Source: Promethearchaeota archaeon (GTDB lineage Archaea; Asgardarchaeota; Lokiarchaeia; Sigyniarchaeales; SOKP01). From it: a stretch of 64,000 bases of DNA. The notes under the pieces were generated by a model. The model did no database searches, was not told the origin of the DNA, and saw only the letters and a program-made list of their open reading frames with translations. Within the stretch, counting starts at the first letter, position 1. The number at the start of each line of letters is the position of its first letter. The DNA is taken from positions 406,289 to 470,288 of the forward strand of contig JAHPZJ010000013.1 of the NCBI GenBank assembly GCA_019058245.1, written 5' to 3'. Below, in pieces: positions 44,455 to 53,164 of the stretch. The position numbers were made by a program, and so were the translations under genes.

Positions 44455-45123
44455 ATGGAAAATATAAAAAAACTTGAAAAAGAGACTCAACATAATTTTA
44501 AAATAGCACAATATGAGAAAGAACTTGCCCAAAAACAAAAAACTAATGCTCTAATTGAAATTAAAAAAGCCAAAGCCCGGGAAAATTTGCTAAAAATAGA
44601 ATTTGAACTCGCTGAAATAAAAAAGGATTTGGCAGAAAAAAGAAAAATTTTAGCAGTGGAAAAAACTGAAATTAAAAAGAAGCAAATTTTAGATTTTTCA
44701 GATGAAGAACTAAAAATAGAAAATAATTATGCAATTTATAATGAACAGATCTCAAAGAATCAAAAAGAAGTGGCTGGAATCCAAAAAAAGATTGCCAATA
44801 TTGAAATAGAAATTGCTGAACAAAAATTAAAACTGGCTAAAGAAAAATTGGATGTGGCAAATGCACGAGAAAAATTAGCTAATTTGCAAAATAGATATAT
44901 AAAAGCTGCCGAGACACAAATATCTGAAAATAAAATTTCAAAGCTTAAAACTGACGTAGAAAATCAAAAACATAAACTTTTACAACAAAAAAATGATGTA
45001 ATAAAGAAGGAAAAAGACGTAAGAAAAAAAGAAAATAAAATATCTGATTTAAAGAAGGAACTTTCTTTGAAATTCGCTGAAAGAGAAAAAATTAGACATC
45101 CTGGAGTTATAATTGCTGGATAA
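44455..45123 (+). CDS. Coiled-coil protein, paralogue B
   Basis: 222 residues of charged helix, closely related along its length to the protein at 40903-41556 (shared NAL/NMKAL, KARE-L, EVAGIQKKIANIEIEIAE versus VAGIQIKIAETQRKIAGIET, and SDLKKELSLKFAEREKIR at the end). The C-terminal PGVIIAG extends it. AGGTAA precedes the ATG. No domain besides coiled coil. The two copies lie about 3 kb apart on opposite strands around the second hsp20 and the RHH/GNAT genes, pointing to duplication and inversion of a block. Confidence 0.7.
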   Translation: MENIKKLEKETQHNFKIAQYEKELAQKQKTNALIEIKKAKARENLLKIEFELAEIKKDLAEKRKILAVEKTEIKKKQILDFSDEELKIENNYAIYNEQISKNQKEVAGIQKKIANIEIEIAEQKLKLAKEKLDVANAREKLANLQNRYIKAAETQISENKISKLKTDVENQKHKLLQQKNDVIKKEKDVRKKENKISDLKKELSLKFAEREKIRHPGVIIAG

Positions 45124-45225
45124 TTTCTAAGTTCAGATATTACAATCTTTTTATATTTCTTTTTCAAATCTATTTTTTCTATAATTTAATTAAGTTACAA
45201 AAATAAAATTAAATACTAATAAAAA

Positions 45226-46062
45226 TTGAAGAATCAATTTGGTGATTTATTGATATTTCAAAACTTTTTCGAAATTTTTTTAGATTGGATTAATATATAT
45301 TTATTTCCTATTATAGTTTCTATTTTAGCTATTATAATTGGATATATTATTTATTTCATTCTTAAAAGAGAAATATTGAGACTTAGTAAACGTAATAAGT
45401 TAGAATTAACTACAGCAAATAATATCACCAAAGTTATTAAATATCTCATTGGTTTAATCATTATAACAGCTATTCTCATACAATTCGCAGAAAGTCTAGG
45501 CTTTATAACTGCATTATTTACTCTTGTAGGGGGTACCATAATTGGTTTTGCTGCTATGAATACTTTAGGTAATATGATTGCAGGCATTATTATAATGGTA
45601 AGTAGACCTTTTGCTGTTGGAGATAGAATCTTATATGCTGGTAAAATTGCAGATATTACTGAAATTAAATTAATATATACAAGTATGGTTGATCTTGATA
45701 ATCTTAAAATTTCGGTTCCTAATCAGATGTTAATATCAAAGGAGATTTTTAATTTTGGAAAAAATAATATCATCAGAAGGCATGTGGCTATAACCCCTGG
45801 ATTTGATGAAGATAGGGAAAAGGTTGAAACTGTTTTAATCGAAACAGCTGGAAAATTCTCTCAAATATTAAAAGATCCTGAACCTTATGTTTGGATAAAT
45901 AGTTTTCAGAATTATGCTGTTGAATACAGATTATATGTATTCATAAATGATATTAAGAATTTACCTTTAATTGAATCTGAATTACATAAAGCTGTATTGG
46001 ACGCTTGCAAAGAAAATAATATAGATATTAGGACTCCTCTTTTACATAAAGAAGTTAATTAG
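45226..46062 (+). CDS. MscS-family mechanosensitive channel (1 of 3)
   Basis: 278 residues from a TTG start. N-terminal spans (LFPIIVSILAIIIGYIIYFI; LIGLIIITAILIQFA), then the pore helix with small residues (TLVGGTIIGFAAMNTLGNMI AGIIIM split over residues ~100-125), the PFAVGDRILYAGKIADITEI beta domain, and a C-terminal alpha/beta domain. MscS channels open under membrane tension and release solutes. It follows the coiled-coil gene by 102 bases. Two more MscS-like genes lie at 47315 and 48215, around a CorA gene. Confidence 0.88.
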   Translation: MKNQFGDLLIFQNFFEIFLDWINIYLFPIIVSILAIIIGYIIYFILKREILRLSKRNKLELTTANNITKVIKYLIGLIIITAILIQFAESLGFITALFTLVGGTIIGFAAMNTLGNMIAGIIIMVSRPFAVGDRILYAGKIADITEIKLIYTSMVDLDNLKISVPNQMLISKEIFNFGKNNIIRRHVAITPGFDEDREKVETVLIETAGKFSQILKDPEPYVWINSFQNYAVEYRLYVFINDIKNLPLIESELHKAVLDACKENNIDIRTPLLHKEVN

Positions 46063-46084
46063 AAAAAAATAATTTATAGGTATT

Positions 46085-47176
46085 TTAAATCCATTTTTTC
46101 CTTCGAAAAAATAATATCATAGCTATTGCTAGAATTAACATTACCAAAATTAACATTGGATAGGCAATTGGATTTGAAAGCTCTGGCATGTTTATGAAAT
46201 TCATCCCATAAAATCCTGCCAAAAATGATAAAGGGATAAACACAGTAGAAATTATTGTCAATACTTTCATAATATCATTCATTTTATTACTGACACTTGA
46301 TAGATACATATCTAACATTCCAAAAATTATATCTCTATAATTTTCCAACTGATCGCTAATTCTATAAATATGGTCAGAAATATCTTTCAAATAAATATGC
46401 AGTTCATCACTAATAAGGTTTGTTTGCTCTCTTTGCAAATTATTTATAACTTGTCTTAAAGGCCAAATTGATTTTCTTATATCAATACTAAATCTTTTTA
46501 ATCGATATATTGATTGCATGACCTCAGGTTCGGGATTTTTAATAACTTTATCCTCTAAGTTATCAATAAGTTCACCAATAGTTTCTAAAATTAAAAAGTA
46601 ATTATCTATTATAACATCAATCAAAGCATATGCTAAATAGTCTGCTTTCATTGATCTAATTTTGCCCCTTGCTGCTCTAATTCTCTCAAATATAGGTTTA
46701 AAAGTATCACTTTCTAATTCTGAGAAACTTATTACATAATTTTCTCCTAATATTAAGCTTATTTGTTCGCTTTCAAAAATTTCTTTTGATTCATCCCATA
46801 AAAGTTTATTTAATACTATAAAGATATAATTTCCATAATCTTCGAATTTTGGACGCTGATCAGGATTTAATATATCTTCTAACACAAGAGGATGAATTTT
46901 AAACTGATTTCCAATTTCTTCAATTTTTTCAATTTCAGTTAAACCTGCAATTTCAACCCATCTGATATAATTTTTCTCTATCTCTTGTAAATTTTTTTTT
47001 GAGGGGAATTCTTCTATAAATGAATAATTTTCTTCATTATAGTCAATAATTTTTATTTTAGTTGGTATTTTTGGTTTTTCTCCAGTATATATTAATGTTC
47101 CTGGAGGGAGTCCAATTTTTTTCTTCTTTTTGCTTAAAAGATTTGTCTTTTTTAGAGTTTTATGAAATCTCCTCAA
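46085..47176 (-). CDS. corA: CorA-family Mg2+/Co2+ transporter
   Basis: 363 residues. The long cytosolic N-terminal domain (HPLVLEDILNPDQRPKFEDY, then helices with SMKADYLAYALIDVIIDNYF) ends in two C-terminal spans. FYGMNF carries the GMN selectivity signature in the loop after the first span, and RRKKWI ends the protein, all as in CorA. It would form a pentamer that lets Mg2+ in by a Mg-sensing gate. Convergent with the first MscS gene, 22 bases away. Confidence 0.94.
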   Translation of the reverse strand: MRRFHKTLKKTNLLSKKKKKIGLPPGTLIYTGEKPKIPTKIKIIDYNEENYSFIEEFPSKKNLQEIEKNYIRWVEIAGLTEIEKIEEIGNQFKIHPLVLEDILNPDQRPKFEDYGNYIFIVLNKLLWDESKEIFESEQISLILGENYVISFSELESDTFKPIFERIRAARGKIRSMKADYLAYALIDVIIDNYFLILETIGELIDNLEDKVIKNPEPEVMQSIYRLKRFSIDIRKSIWPLRQVINNLQREQTNLISDELHIYLKDISDHIYRISDQLENYRDIIFGMLDMYLSSVSNKMNDIMKVLTIISTVFIPLSFLAGFYGMNFINMPELSNPIAYPMLILVMLILAIAMILFFRRKKWI

Positions 47177-47314
47177 ATAGTATCACTTTAATATTATAAA
47201 GTTAATTGTAGCCAATTATTTATTAAACCAACTTTTAAAATAAAAGTTTTCTTATTATTTTTATAAAAAAATTATACTATAGAATAATAAGAGCCTAATA
47301 GATTAGTTTTTAGT

Positions 47315-48181
47315 ATGAAAAGAATTTACAAAATAATTTTATGGATATCATTTATAGGAGTTTTTATTTTACTTTATATTTACTTTGGATTTGAGTATCT
47401 AATAGTGAATTTAGTATTATTAAATTTAATTGTCTACGTTGTAAGATCAATATTGATTGATATATTTCATAGTTTAATTAAAAATATATTAATCAGGTAT
47501 ATTTTCCTGTTAATTGTAAATATAGTTTGGTTAATATTTCCATTTTGGTTGATTGCTGTTATTAATATTGATTTTTTTGTTGCTATTATTTCTTTTTTAG
47601 TTGTAGCAATTTCTTTAACATTTCAAAATACTATAAACAATATCGTAAGTGGAATAATATTATTATTTTCAGGAGGATTTGAAGTGGGAGATTTAGTTCA
47701 AATTAATAATATTGATGGAATCATAAAAGAGATTACATTAAATCATATAAAAATAGTAGATTTTGATGGAAGTATCACATATATCCCAAACCGAGTTGTA
47801 TTTAATTCATCAGTAACTAAATACACACATGTAGAATTAAAGAAATTTGATAAATTAGATTTTAGAACTGTTATCAAGAAAATGAAGAAAAAATTTATTG
47901 GAAAAGAAAAATTAACGCGATATATTAAAGTTGTAGAATTATTGGGAACAGTTAATGGAGAAAGATTGGATGAAATTTTGGAGCCTATTCTTAAAAAATA
48001 TGAACCTCTTTTTGGAATTAAACCTTATTTTTATGTGAATAATACAATCGCTGATCGTTTAAGTATTACCTTTCAAATATTATCAAGAGTGCCAAATTCA
48101 ATTTTTGAATATTTGGATTCTTTTCTTAAAGATGCTCTTTTTCAAATATATCAGAGTGAGATTAATTTTGATTTGAATTAA
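47315..48181 (+). CDS. MscS-family mechanosensitive channel (2 of 3), divergent
   Basis: 288 residues. Four hydrophobic spans in the first ~120 residues (IILWISFIGVFILLYIYFGF; YIFLLIVNIVWLIFPFWLIA; FFVAIISFLVVAISLTF), then TINNIVSGIILLFSGGFEVG and DLVQINNIDGIIKEITLNHI as the MscS beta domain. The pore helix is less glycine/alanine-rich than in the first copy, so gating may differ. The ATG has no clear Shine-Dalgarno. It is 33 bases before the third copy on the same strand, probably one transcript. Confidence 0.82.
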   Translation: MKRIYKIILWISFIGVFILLYIYFGFEYLIVNLVLLNLIVYVVRSILIDIFHSLIKNILIRYIFLLIVNIVWLIFPFWLIAVINIDFFVAIISFLVVAISLTFQNTINNIVSGIILLFSGGFEVGDLVQINNIDGIIKEITLNHIKIVDFDGSITYIPNRVVFNSSVTKYTHVELKKFDKLDFRTVIKKMKKKFIGKEKLTRYIKVVELLGTVNGERLDEILEPILKKYEPLFGIKPYFYVNNTIADRLSITFQILSRVPNSIFEYLDSFLKDALFQIYQSEINFDLN

Positions 48182-48214
48182 AAAAACTGGATAAAAAAAT
48201 GTGGTGATATAGAG

Positions 48215-49114
48215 TTGGCGTTATTTAATAATGATTTTACAGCTTTAATTTATATAATTATTATAACAATCGCAATATTTCTACTAAATAAAATTATATC
48301 ATCTATAACAGTACGTATAAAAGCAATTCCATTAAGAGAAAAAATCATTATAAAATTTCTATCAAAAATTATTTCTATTTTTATAATTATATACTTTTTA
48401 ATCAGTAGTTTTCCTAGTTTTGAGAAAATACCACCAGAATATGTAGCTATTTTAACAAGTTCAATAAGTATTGCAATTGCTTTTGCATCCAGTGGAATTT
48501 TCGCCAATTTAATTTCTGGAATTGTTTTAATGGTTATACGTCCTTTTGATGTTGGAGATCTAGTTAAGATTCAAACTGACAAAGGTATAGTAAGATCAAT
48601 AGGGTTAACCAAAACTGTACTAGAAACTTTTGATAACATTCTAATTGAGAAATCAAATTCTCAAATAATTTCTGCTACTATTGTGAATTATACCGTGAAA
48701 CTTGGAAGAAGAAAAAGTTTTGAGGATTTCAAAAAAAAAATTTTAGCACCTCAAGATAAAGGGATTCTAAAAATTGAAGAAAGCCTTGGGGATAAAGACT
48801 TAGAACGCGATTTAAGAGAAGCATATGATAAGCTTCCATCTAAATTTTATCCAAACCTCTATAACTATTCATTTAAAATGACGTTCCCCTATAAAAGATT
48901 TCGATTGATAATCGACGAGATAGAGCAATTATGTTTGAAATATAAAGAGAATGGTATTTTTCGTCTTAAACCTCGATTTGATATAATTGATTTTTGGTGG
49001 AAAATAACGATAAAATTTCGCATTTTAACATTTAGTCCACAAAAAATTTTTGAGTATCAACCATTATTCGCTAAAGAAGCATATAATATAATTTATAAGT
49101 ATAGTGATAAATAA
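48215..49114 (+). CDS. MscS-family mechanosensitive channel (3 of 3)
   Basis: 299 residues from a TTG start with GGTGAT upstream. Spans DFTALIYIIIITIAIFLLNK, IISIFIIIYFLISSF and the pore helix SISIAIAFASSGIFANLISG are followed by IRPFDVGDLVKIQTDKGIVR. The alpha/beta end is longer than in the other copies and carries basic patches (RRKSFEDFKKKI). Forms a likely pair with the gene 33 bases upstream, perhaps as a heteromeric channel. Role in osmotic adjustment is inferred from the family. Confidence 0.85.
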   Translation: MALFNNDFTALIYIIIITIAIFLLNKIISSITVRIKAIPLREKIIIKFLSKIISIFIIIYFLISSFPSFEKIPPEYVAILTSSISIAIAFASSGIFANLISGIVLMVIRPFDVGDLVKIQTDKGIVRSIGLTKTVLETFDNILIEKSNSQIISATIVNYTVKLGRRKSFEDFKKKILAPQDKGILKIEESLGDKDLERDLREAYDKLPSKFYPNLYNYSFKMTFPYKRFRLIIDEIEQLCLKYKENGIFRLKPRFDIIDFWWKITIKFRILTFSPQKIFEYQPLFAKEAYNIIYKYSDK

Positions 49115-49251
49115 AAAGAAATGGAGATGCTTGATAAGTTTTTCATATTTAATAGGTAAGATTACTCATATGGAGATATTCTATAGTTAATATAAATTAA
49201 AAGAACATAATTTTCATAACTAAATCCTATAGAGAGATATAAATCTGTATT

Positions 49252-49881
49252 TTATCGGATTCTCCTTAAATATTTTCTTCTTGGGGGTATTAAAGGTTTT
49301 TTATAGCCCAATAATTCTTCAAACAATACTTTTTGCTTCAATTGGGGACGAAATATAAACTTATAATACTTTTTTTTCCAATAGAAGCGTAAACTATTAA
49401 GATAAATCAATATTTCTTTTATTTGTTGAGGTTTAATTTCTATAAATGAGGTTATTATATTTTCTTCGGTATTAGTTTCAATATTTCTTTTTAAAAGTGT
49501 ACCATCAGTTTTTAAAATATAAATTGTTCCATTTAAATAAGAAGTATTTTCTTTATTGTACGTTATTCCTAAATAACGAGCATAAAATTTAAAATTTTGA
49601 TTAATTTTAGCATTTAGATAATTTTTTTGAATTATATCTCGATTTTTATTTTTGATTAATACTTTTAATTCTTGTTCTTCCATTTTTTCTTTATTTGTTT
49701 GGAGAATTTCATAATATTTCACTTGGAGATTGGTAAATATTAGCATTTCTAAATCATTATAAAAATCTTGAACTTCATGAGCTAAAATCCTATCATCTTT
49801 GATATGATCCCAGATTATGAAGAAAAGTACAGCAATTGATACTCCTAAACTCACATATACGAGAATATCTTCTGGTGCCAT
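49252..49881 (-). CDS. Membrane-anchored protein, uncharacterised
   Basis: 209 residues. One N-terminal span (ILVYVSLGVSIAVLFFIIWD, ~6-25), then a soluble part with helices to ~95 and a strand-rich stretch (LGITYNKENTSYLNGTIYIL) before a basic C-terminus (PPRRKYLRRIR). No recognised domain. The basic tail and the lack of a signal cleavage site suggest the bulk faces the cytoplasm. 49882-50201 (320 bases) upstream holds only A+T-rich promoter-like sequence. Confidence 0.65.
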   Translation of the reverse strand: MAPEDILVYVSLGVSIAVLFFIIWDHIKDDRILAHEVQDFYNDLEMLIFTNLQVKYYEILQTNKEKMEEQELKVLIKNKNRDIIQKNYLNAKINQNFKFYARYLGITYNKENTSYLNGTIYILKTDGTLLKRNIETNTEENIITSFIEIKPQQIKEILIYLNSLRFYWKKKYYKFIFRPQLKQKVLFEELLGYKKPLIPPRRKYLRRIR

Positions 49882-50201
49882 TATATTTGTAAAAATCTTT
49901 AACTTAATCCTTTGTTTTTGTTAATATTATTTTTATTTTTAATATGTATGTTTCTATAAAAATATATAATAGTATCAGACAAAATTTAATATATAATTTT
50001 TTATAAGGATAAATCCTTGGATTAAATTTTAGTAATTAGTGAATAATAAGAATTATAAATTCGTATTAAACAAAAATTGTTGAATATTTATACTTATCTA
50101 TTAAGAATTGACGTTTAAGCAGAATTTAAATAAAAAAATTATATTATAATAGTACAATTGAAATTTTAACAAAATAACTATTTCTTTTGAGGTCAGAAAC
50201 A
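49882..50201. other. Gene-free divergent spacer
   Basis: 320 bases of A+T-rich sequence between divergent genes. TATA-like stretches such as TATAAAAATATATAATA near 49955 and TAATATATAATTTTTTATAA near 49990-50006 could serve either gene. GAGGTC just before 50202 is the ribosome site of the four-span protein. No inverted repeat stands out. Confidence 0.35.
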
Positions 50202-50630
50202 ATGAAAAATAAAAAATGGATACTTTTAGGTATAATTGGTGGAGCTTTAATGATTATTAGCTCTGTAGTTGGAAGGGTAGGAATTATTGGTAGATTACTA
50301 GAATTACTTGCTGGAGTTGTCAATGAAGAGGCACAGAGAGTTATAGGAATTATACTAACTATATTTACTTATATTGCAGCAGGAGGGGGTATAACAGTAA
50401 TTGTAGGTGCCTTAATAACAGGATTCAGTTCAAATTTTGTAGGACGTTATGTTATGGGAATTGGTATTGGTGCAAGTTTAATCAGTTTAATAATTCTACT
50501 CATAACAAGTATATATGGAGGATCAACGGTTGAGGATTTACCTCAGATATTGCTAAACACATTTAATGGGATATATGGTTTAGCAGGAGCGTTTATTGCT
50601 ATTTTTGCTCGGCTAAAATTAAAGGATTAA
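50202..50630 (+). CDS. Four-span membrane protein, uncharacterised
   Basis: 142 residues from the ATG at 50202, with GAGGTC 7 bases upstream; an in-frame TTG five codons earlier overlaps the ribosome site and is less likely. Four hydrophobic segments: WILLGIIGGALMIISSVVG, IIGIILTIFTYIAAGGGITV, YVMGIGIGASLISLIILLIT, and FNGIYGLAGAFIAIFARL. Glycine-rich spans suggest tight helix packing. Function not recognised. The HdrB-like gene follows after 149 bases on the same strand. Confidence 0.65.
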   Translation: MKNKKWILLGIIGGALMIISSVVGRVGIIGRLLELLAGVVNEEAQRVIGIILTIFTYIAAGGGITVIVGALITGFSSNFVGRYVMGIGIGASLISLIILLITSIYGGSTVEDLPQILLNTFNGIYGLAGAFIAIFARLKLKD

Positions 50631-50779
50631 AATGCAATTATAAGTTTTTTAAATTTATTTCCTTTTTTTTTCTGAATATTCTTATACAACTTAAAATAAG
50701 AAGAGAGAAAATTTTTAAGAAGAATTACATTTTAAAATACAAATTATTATTATTGATAAATAAAATATGTTGATATATT

Positions 50780-51664
50780 ATGGCAAAAGCAGAAGAATAT
50801 AAAATGTTTCAAGGATGTGTTATTGGCAACAGAATTCCATTTATTGAAGCTTCTGCAAGAAAGGTATTTGATATACTTGGAATAAAAACTTCTGACGCTG
50901 CATTTGCATGTTGTCCCGATCCAGTTGGATTTAATAGTACTGATCATTTAAGTTGGATGGCAATGGGTGCAAATAACCTTACTATCGCTGAAGCAGAAGG
51001 AAAAGATATAATTTCTTTATGCAATGGATGTTTTCAAACGCTAAAACTTGTTAATGAAGAATTAAAGCAGAGCGATCATGAAAAAGAAACCATAAATAAA
51101 ATTCTTAAGACCGTTGGCAAAGAATTCAAAGGGACAATTAATGTAAAACATTTTGTAGAAGTCTTGCATGAACATTTAGATTTAATAAAAAAAAATATCA
51201 AGAAAGAGTTAAGTGGTTTGAAAGTTGCCTGCCATACTGGATGTCATTATAATAGACCCTCTGAAAAAATGCAAACAGATGATCCTATGAAACCATTGAA
51301 ATTAAGAGAAATAGTTGCGGCAACTGGAGCAACCCCAGTCGACTATGAGGAAGAAATGCTTTGCTGCGGTTCTGGAGTTGGAAATACTGAAGAAGAACCA
51401 GCAATGCAAGTATTAGCAAATAAACTGACAAGTGCAACGAATGCTGGTGCAGAAGCTATGATAGTTAATTGTCCTGCATGTTTTCAACAATTTGATAATA
51501 ATCAGAAAAAGGCAGGAGAGGTTGGAGGTCAAGATTTTTCGATTCCTGTTTTATATGTAACTGAATTATTAGCTATGGCATTTGGAGAAAATCCAGATGA
51601 TCTAGGTTTAAAATTCCATCGAACCAGGTTAACAAAATTTTTAGAAGAAAAGGGTTTAAAATAA
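50780..51664 (+). CDS. HdrB-like protein with two CCG domains
   Basis: 294 residues. First CCG domain: FQGCVIGNRIPFIEASARKV, then FACCPDPVGF, and SLCNGCFQTLKL. Second: ACHTGCHYNRP, LCCGSGVGN, NCPACFQQFDNN. Together these are the noncubane [4Fe-4S] binding pattern of heterodisulfide reductase subunit HdrB, which splits CoM-S-S-CoB in methanogens. In organisms without those thiols HdrB-like proteins act in other thiol/disulfide or flavin-based electron bifurcation systems. No hdrA or hdrC is adjacent, so its partners are elsewhere. Confidence 0.9.
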   Translation: MAKAEEYKMFQGCVIGNRIPFIEASARKVFDILGIKTSDAAFACCPDPVGFNSTDHLSWMAMGANNLTIAEAEGKDIISLCNGCFQTLKLVNEELKQSDHEKETINKILKTVGKEFKGTINVKHFVEVLHEHLDLIKKNIKKELSGLKVACHTGCHYNRPSEKMQTDDPMKPLKLREIVAATGATPVDYEEEMLCCGSGVGNTEEEPAMQVLANKLTSATNAGAEAMIVNCPACFQQFDNNQKKAGEVGGQDFSIPVLYVTELLAMAFGENPDDLGLKFHRTRLTKFLEEKGLK

Positions 51665-51731
51665 TCCCGAAAAACTATTATTATTAAATTTATTTACTTC
51701 TACTTTTTAGTCATTCGATATTTTGGATAAT

Positions 51732-52895
51732 TTAACTAAGCAGTAATTCTATTTCAGATAAAAGGTTTTCAGGCATTTTTTTCAAAAATCCTTGAGCAGA
51801 TTTAGAATTTCCTCCGCCTTTACCATTAAATTTTCGAATTAATTCTTGCATTAGTTTGTTGGAATCTATCATCTCATTTAGAGAGAGTAATCTTATTTTG
51901 TTACCTTCAAATTGAACAATAATAAGTGAATTTGGTGGAAAATTTTCTAAAGATTTATTTAAAATCTTTATATCAACGTCAAAACCAATATAAAACAACG
52001 AAATATCATCAATTAATTTTACTGGTAATTTAGAAATCGAACTTAAGAGCTTATAGGAGAGTTCTTTATGTTTTTCCTGTAAATTTTCAAAGAATTTTAA
52101 ACGTTTTTTAAGTAATTCTTTAAATTTATTCAAAGGAGTATTGATCTCATTAGCTAATTCGATTAAATCTGAATTTGTTTTAGAATACATCTCCAAAGCT
52201 TTATTTCCTATAACATATCTAATATCAGTCCCCTTTTTAAAATCATAAATAAAAATTGGTCCAATTTCAGTAGAATTTTTCACGTGAGTTCCTCCACAGC
52301 ATACCAAATCCAAACCTTTAATCTCTATTAATCTTACTTGAGATTCATTAGCGATTGCACTTCTTATTTTTTTTGATATTTCTTCAGCTTCTTTATATGA
52401 AATTATCTTTGCATTTACTTTTAGATTATTAGTGGTATAAATTTTATTAACTTCAGTTAAGATCTCACTTAATTGATCATAATCTATTTCTTGAGAAATT
52501 TGAAGAAAAACATCTTCATAATTAATAATAGCACGATTAGTTCCAATATTATATTTATTTTTGATAACTGCTGAAAAGATATGTTGTGAGGTGTGTGCTT
52601 TCATTATACCATTTCTATTATCCCAATCGATCTCTCCTTCAACAACATCTCCAATATTTATCTTATTTTTAAATTCAGAAGAAATATGATGTATTATATA
52701 ATCTGCGTTTTTTGTTACTTTAATTACATTAAATTCTTCATCTTTAATTTTTAAATTTCCAACATCACTAGCTTGATTTCCACTTTCGGGATAAAACAAA
52801 GTTTTATCTAATATTACACCTTTTTCATAAATTAATTTTACTTTTGCTGTAAACTTGGTTCTATAAGCATTATCCCAATATAATTTTTCTGTCAT
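51732..52895 (-). CDS. alaX: AlaX-type alanyl-tRNA editing protein with DHHA1-like tail
   Basis: 387 residues. The editing-domain zinc ligands are present: HTSQH (His101, His105) and CCGGTH (Cys200, His204). The N-terminal strand region (LFYPESGNQASDVGNLKI) matches the AlaRS second-additional/editing domain, and the C-terminal ~130 residues end in GKGGGNSKSAQGFL, the DHHA1 glycine motif. This is the long AlaX form, which removes serine or glycine wrongly attached to tRNA-Ala. No aminoacylation domain is present. Confidence 0.93.
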   Translation of the reverse strand: MTEKLYWDNAYRTKFTAKVKLIYEKGVILDKTLFYPESGNQASDVGNLKIKDEEFNVIKVTKNADYIIHHISSEFKNKINIGDVVEGEIDWDNRNGIMKAHTSQHIFSAVIKNKYNIGTNRAIINYEDVFLQISQEIDYDQLSEILTEVNKIYTTNNLKVNAKIISYKEAEEISKKIRSAIANESQVRLIEIKGLDLVCCGGTHVKNSTEIGPIFIYDFKKGTDIRYVIGNKALEMYSKTNSDLIELANEINTPLNKFKELLKKRLKFFENLQEKHKELSYKLLSSISKLPVKLIDDISLFYIGFDVDIKILNKSLENFPPNSLIIVQFEGNKIRLLSLNEMIDSNKLMQELIRKFNGKGGGNSKSAQGFLKKMPENLLSEIELLLS

Positions 52896-53164
52896 ATTTT
52901 ATCATATCTTTATTGATTTTCCTTCTCTTCTAATCGTCATTTAAATTTATATCAAATAATCATCTAATATATTTCAAATTTGAGTCTGTTAAACACAAGA
53001 ATTAGAAAATTTTTTAATAGTTGAATTTTTAATAACACCACTCTTTGAAAATAGTAAAGATTCTCTCAAATCTTTATTTAAATATGATTTTTATTCAAAA
53101 TTGTAATTTTTCATTAAAATTAAGGAGAATCCAAAATAAAAAATTGGAAACTCTTTGAAAAATA

